From positions 1 through 26,121 of the forward strand of contig DAIDTN010000057.1 in NCBI GenBank assembly GCA_027457185.1: a stretch of 26,121 nucleotides of DNA, given 5' to 3'. Position 1 is the first letter of the stretch, and each line of letters starts with the position of its first letter. This DNA comes from Burkholderiales bacterium (GTDB taxonomy: Bacteria > Pseudomonadota > Gammaproteobacteria > Burkholderiales > SG8-39). The position numbers and the translations under genes are program-made. This document shows, piece after piece, positions 24,991 through 26,121 of the stretch. Below the pieces are notes generated by a model, which saw nothing but the letters and a program-made list of their open reading frames with translations, was not told where the DNA came from and ran no database searches.

Positions 24991-26121
24991 CTACTCCCGC
25001 GCACGCGCGGCCGCCGACGGCAGCTGCGCTGGTCGCACGCAGTCCACGTAGTAGCCCCCACCCTCGTCCTTCACCAGCCCGTGGATATCGGTTTCGAACC
25101 CCGGGAAGCGCGTGTTGAAGTCGCGCGCGAACTGCAGGTAGCGCACGATGGTGGAGTTGAAACGCTCGCCCGGGATCAGCAGCGGAATGCCGGGCGGATA
25201 GGGCGTAACCAGAACGCTGGTGACGCGCCCTTCGAGATGGTCGATCGCGACCCGGTCGATTTCATGGTGCGCCATCGCCGCGAAAGCGTCCGTGGGCTTC
25301 ATTGCCGGTTGCATGTCGGACAGGTACATCTCGGTGGTCACGCGCGCCACGTCGTTCGCCTTGTACATGCCGTGGATCTGCTCGCACAGCTCGCGCAGGC
25401 CCAGTTTTTCGTAGCGCACGTGCTTCTGGCAGAACTCGGGCAGCGCGCGCCACACCGGCTGATTCTTGTCGTAGTCGTCCTTGAACTGCTGCAGCGCGGT
25501 CACCAGCGTGTTCCACCGACCTTTGGTGATGCCGATGGTGAACATGATGAAAAACGAGTAGAGGCCGGTCTTCTCCACGATCACGCCGTGCTCGGCCAGG
25601 TACTTGGTGACGATGGCCGCGGGAATACCGGTCTTGGCGAATTTCCCCGACACATCCAGGCCCGGGGTGATGACCGTGGCCTTGATCGGATCGAGCATGT
25701 TGAAACCCGGCGCCAGGTTGCCGAATCCGTGCCATTTGTCGTTGGCCTTGAGCACCAAGTCCTCGCGCGAGCCTATGCCCTCGGCGGCGATCTTCTCCGG
25801 CCCCCACACCTGGAACCACCAGTCCTTGCCCCATTCCTTGTCGACCTTGCGCATGGCGCGGCGGAAGTCGAGCGCTTCCAGGATCGATTCCTCCACCAGC
25901 GCCGTGCCGCCGGGCGGTTCCATCATCGCCGCCGCCACGTCACAGGACGCGATGATTGCGTACTGGGGCGAGGTCGAGGTGTGCATCATGAACACCTCGT
26001 TGAAGCGGTCGTGGTCGAGACGCCGTGCCTGGCCCACGAGGTGGAAGTCGCGGACGTGGATCTCGCTCGCCTGGGACATGCCCGCCAGGCACTTGTGCGT
26101 GGACTGGCTCGTGTAGATGCC
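24991..26121 (-). CDS. Orn/Lys/Arg decarboxylase, C-terminal part (5' end outside window)
   Basis: PLP-dependent fold-type I decarboxylase of the group containing AdiA, CadA/LdcC and SpeC. The frame is open to the right edge, with 376 residues visible. The PLP lysine lies in the motif QSTHK about 10 residues from the edge, followed by CLAGMSQASEIHV. Further on are TSTSPQYAIIAS, WHGF, DPIKATVITPGLD, GIPAAIVTKYLAEHGVIVEKTG, LYSFFIMFTIGI and the C-terminal PYPPGIPLLIPGE and FETDIHGL. The substrate (Arg, Lys or Orn) cannot be settled from this part; overall wording is closest to the arginine/lysine forms. Role: polyamine/cadaverine synthesis or acid resistance. Convergent with the cold-shock gene. 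Confidence 0.92.
   Translation of the reverse strand, partial: GIYTSQSTHKCLAGMSQASEIHVRDFHLVGQARRLDHDRFNEVFMMHTSTSPQYAIIASCDVAAAMMEPPGGTALVEESILEALDFRRAMRKVDKEWGKDWWFQVWGPEKIAAEGIGSREDLVLKANDKWHGFGNLAPGFNMLDPIKATVITPGLDVSGKFAKTGIPAAIVTKYLAEHGVIVEKTGLYSFFIMFTIGITKGRWNTLVTALQQFKDDYDKNQPVWRALPEFCQKHVRYEKLGLRELCEQIHGMYKANDVARVTTEMYLSDMQPAMKPTDAFAAMAHHEIDRVAIDHLEGRVTSVLVTPYPPGIPLLIPGERFNSTIVRYLQFARDFNTRFPGFETDIHGLVKDEGGGYYVDCVRPAQLPSAAARARE

Overview
The window is a chromosomal stretch of a GC-rich proteobacterium, most likely a betaproteobacterium (Burkholderiales/Nitrosomonadales type). The reasons are the gene orders ribF-ileS-lspA-ispH, murJ-sirB1, rpsT-argD-argF-argG-yajQ and xseB-ispA-dxs-folE2, the use of FolE2, and the end of a type IV pilus pilY1 gene facing ispH. 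The genus cannot be told from the sequence alone. Nearly all of it is core housekeeping DNA. I see no tRNA, rRNA, insertion sequence, phage gene, CRISPR array or obvious transferred island. Genes are packed tightly and no gene-free stretch exceeds about 250 bases.

Layout. Bases 3-1970 (+) are the 3' end of pilY1, closed by a strong hairpin shared with the convergent ispH. Bases 2042-7389 (-) are a ribF-ileS-lspA-ispH operon: flavin cofactors, Ile-tRNA, lipoprotein signal peptidase and the last MEP-pathway step. Bases 7487-8652 (-) hold dsbB and a PEBP-family gene. Bases 8758-11195 (-) hold murJ and a SirB1-like gene. At 11196-11332 a divergent promoter region separates murJ from rpsT. Bases 11333-15582 (+) carry rpsT, a 65-residue unknown, and argD-argF-argG for arginine synthesis, followed by yajQ. 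Bases 16244-17860 (-) hold a class I glutamine amidotransferase and folE2. Bases 17934-21001 (-) are the xseB-ispA-dxs operon. Bases 21143-24474 (+) hold a Rieske oxygenase, a 3-mercaptopyruvate sulfurtransferase, thyA and folA. A cold-shock gene with a long leader follows, and the window ends inside an Orn/Lys/Arg decarboxylase gene on the - strand.

Functional links: ispH, dxs and ispA are three steps of isoprenoid synthesis. folE2, thyA and folA are linked through folate. argD, argF and argG are consecutive in arginine synthesis.

Most notable observations: (1) xseB is interrupted by a single in-frame TAA at codon 50, with the rest of the family sequence intact in the same frame after it. 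(2) The argD leader holds a perfect 12-bp terminator-like hairpin overlapped by an 18-codon ORF with tandem Arg codons, whose stop overlaps the argD start. (3) Small ORFs bridge the lspA-ispH gap (where fkpB often lies) and the ribF-ileS gap. (4) IspH has Val where the [4Fe-4S] Cys motif normally has Gly. (5) The cold-shock gene has a long leader of about 135 nt. I did not find a convincing new multi-gene system; the interest here lies in regulation and gene integrity.
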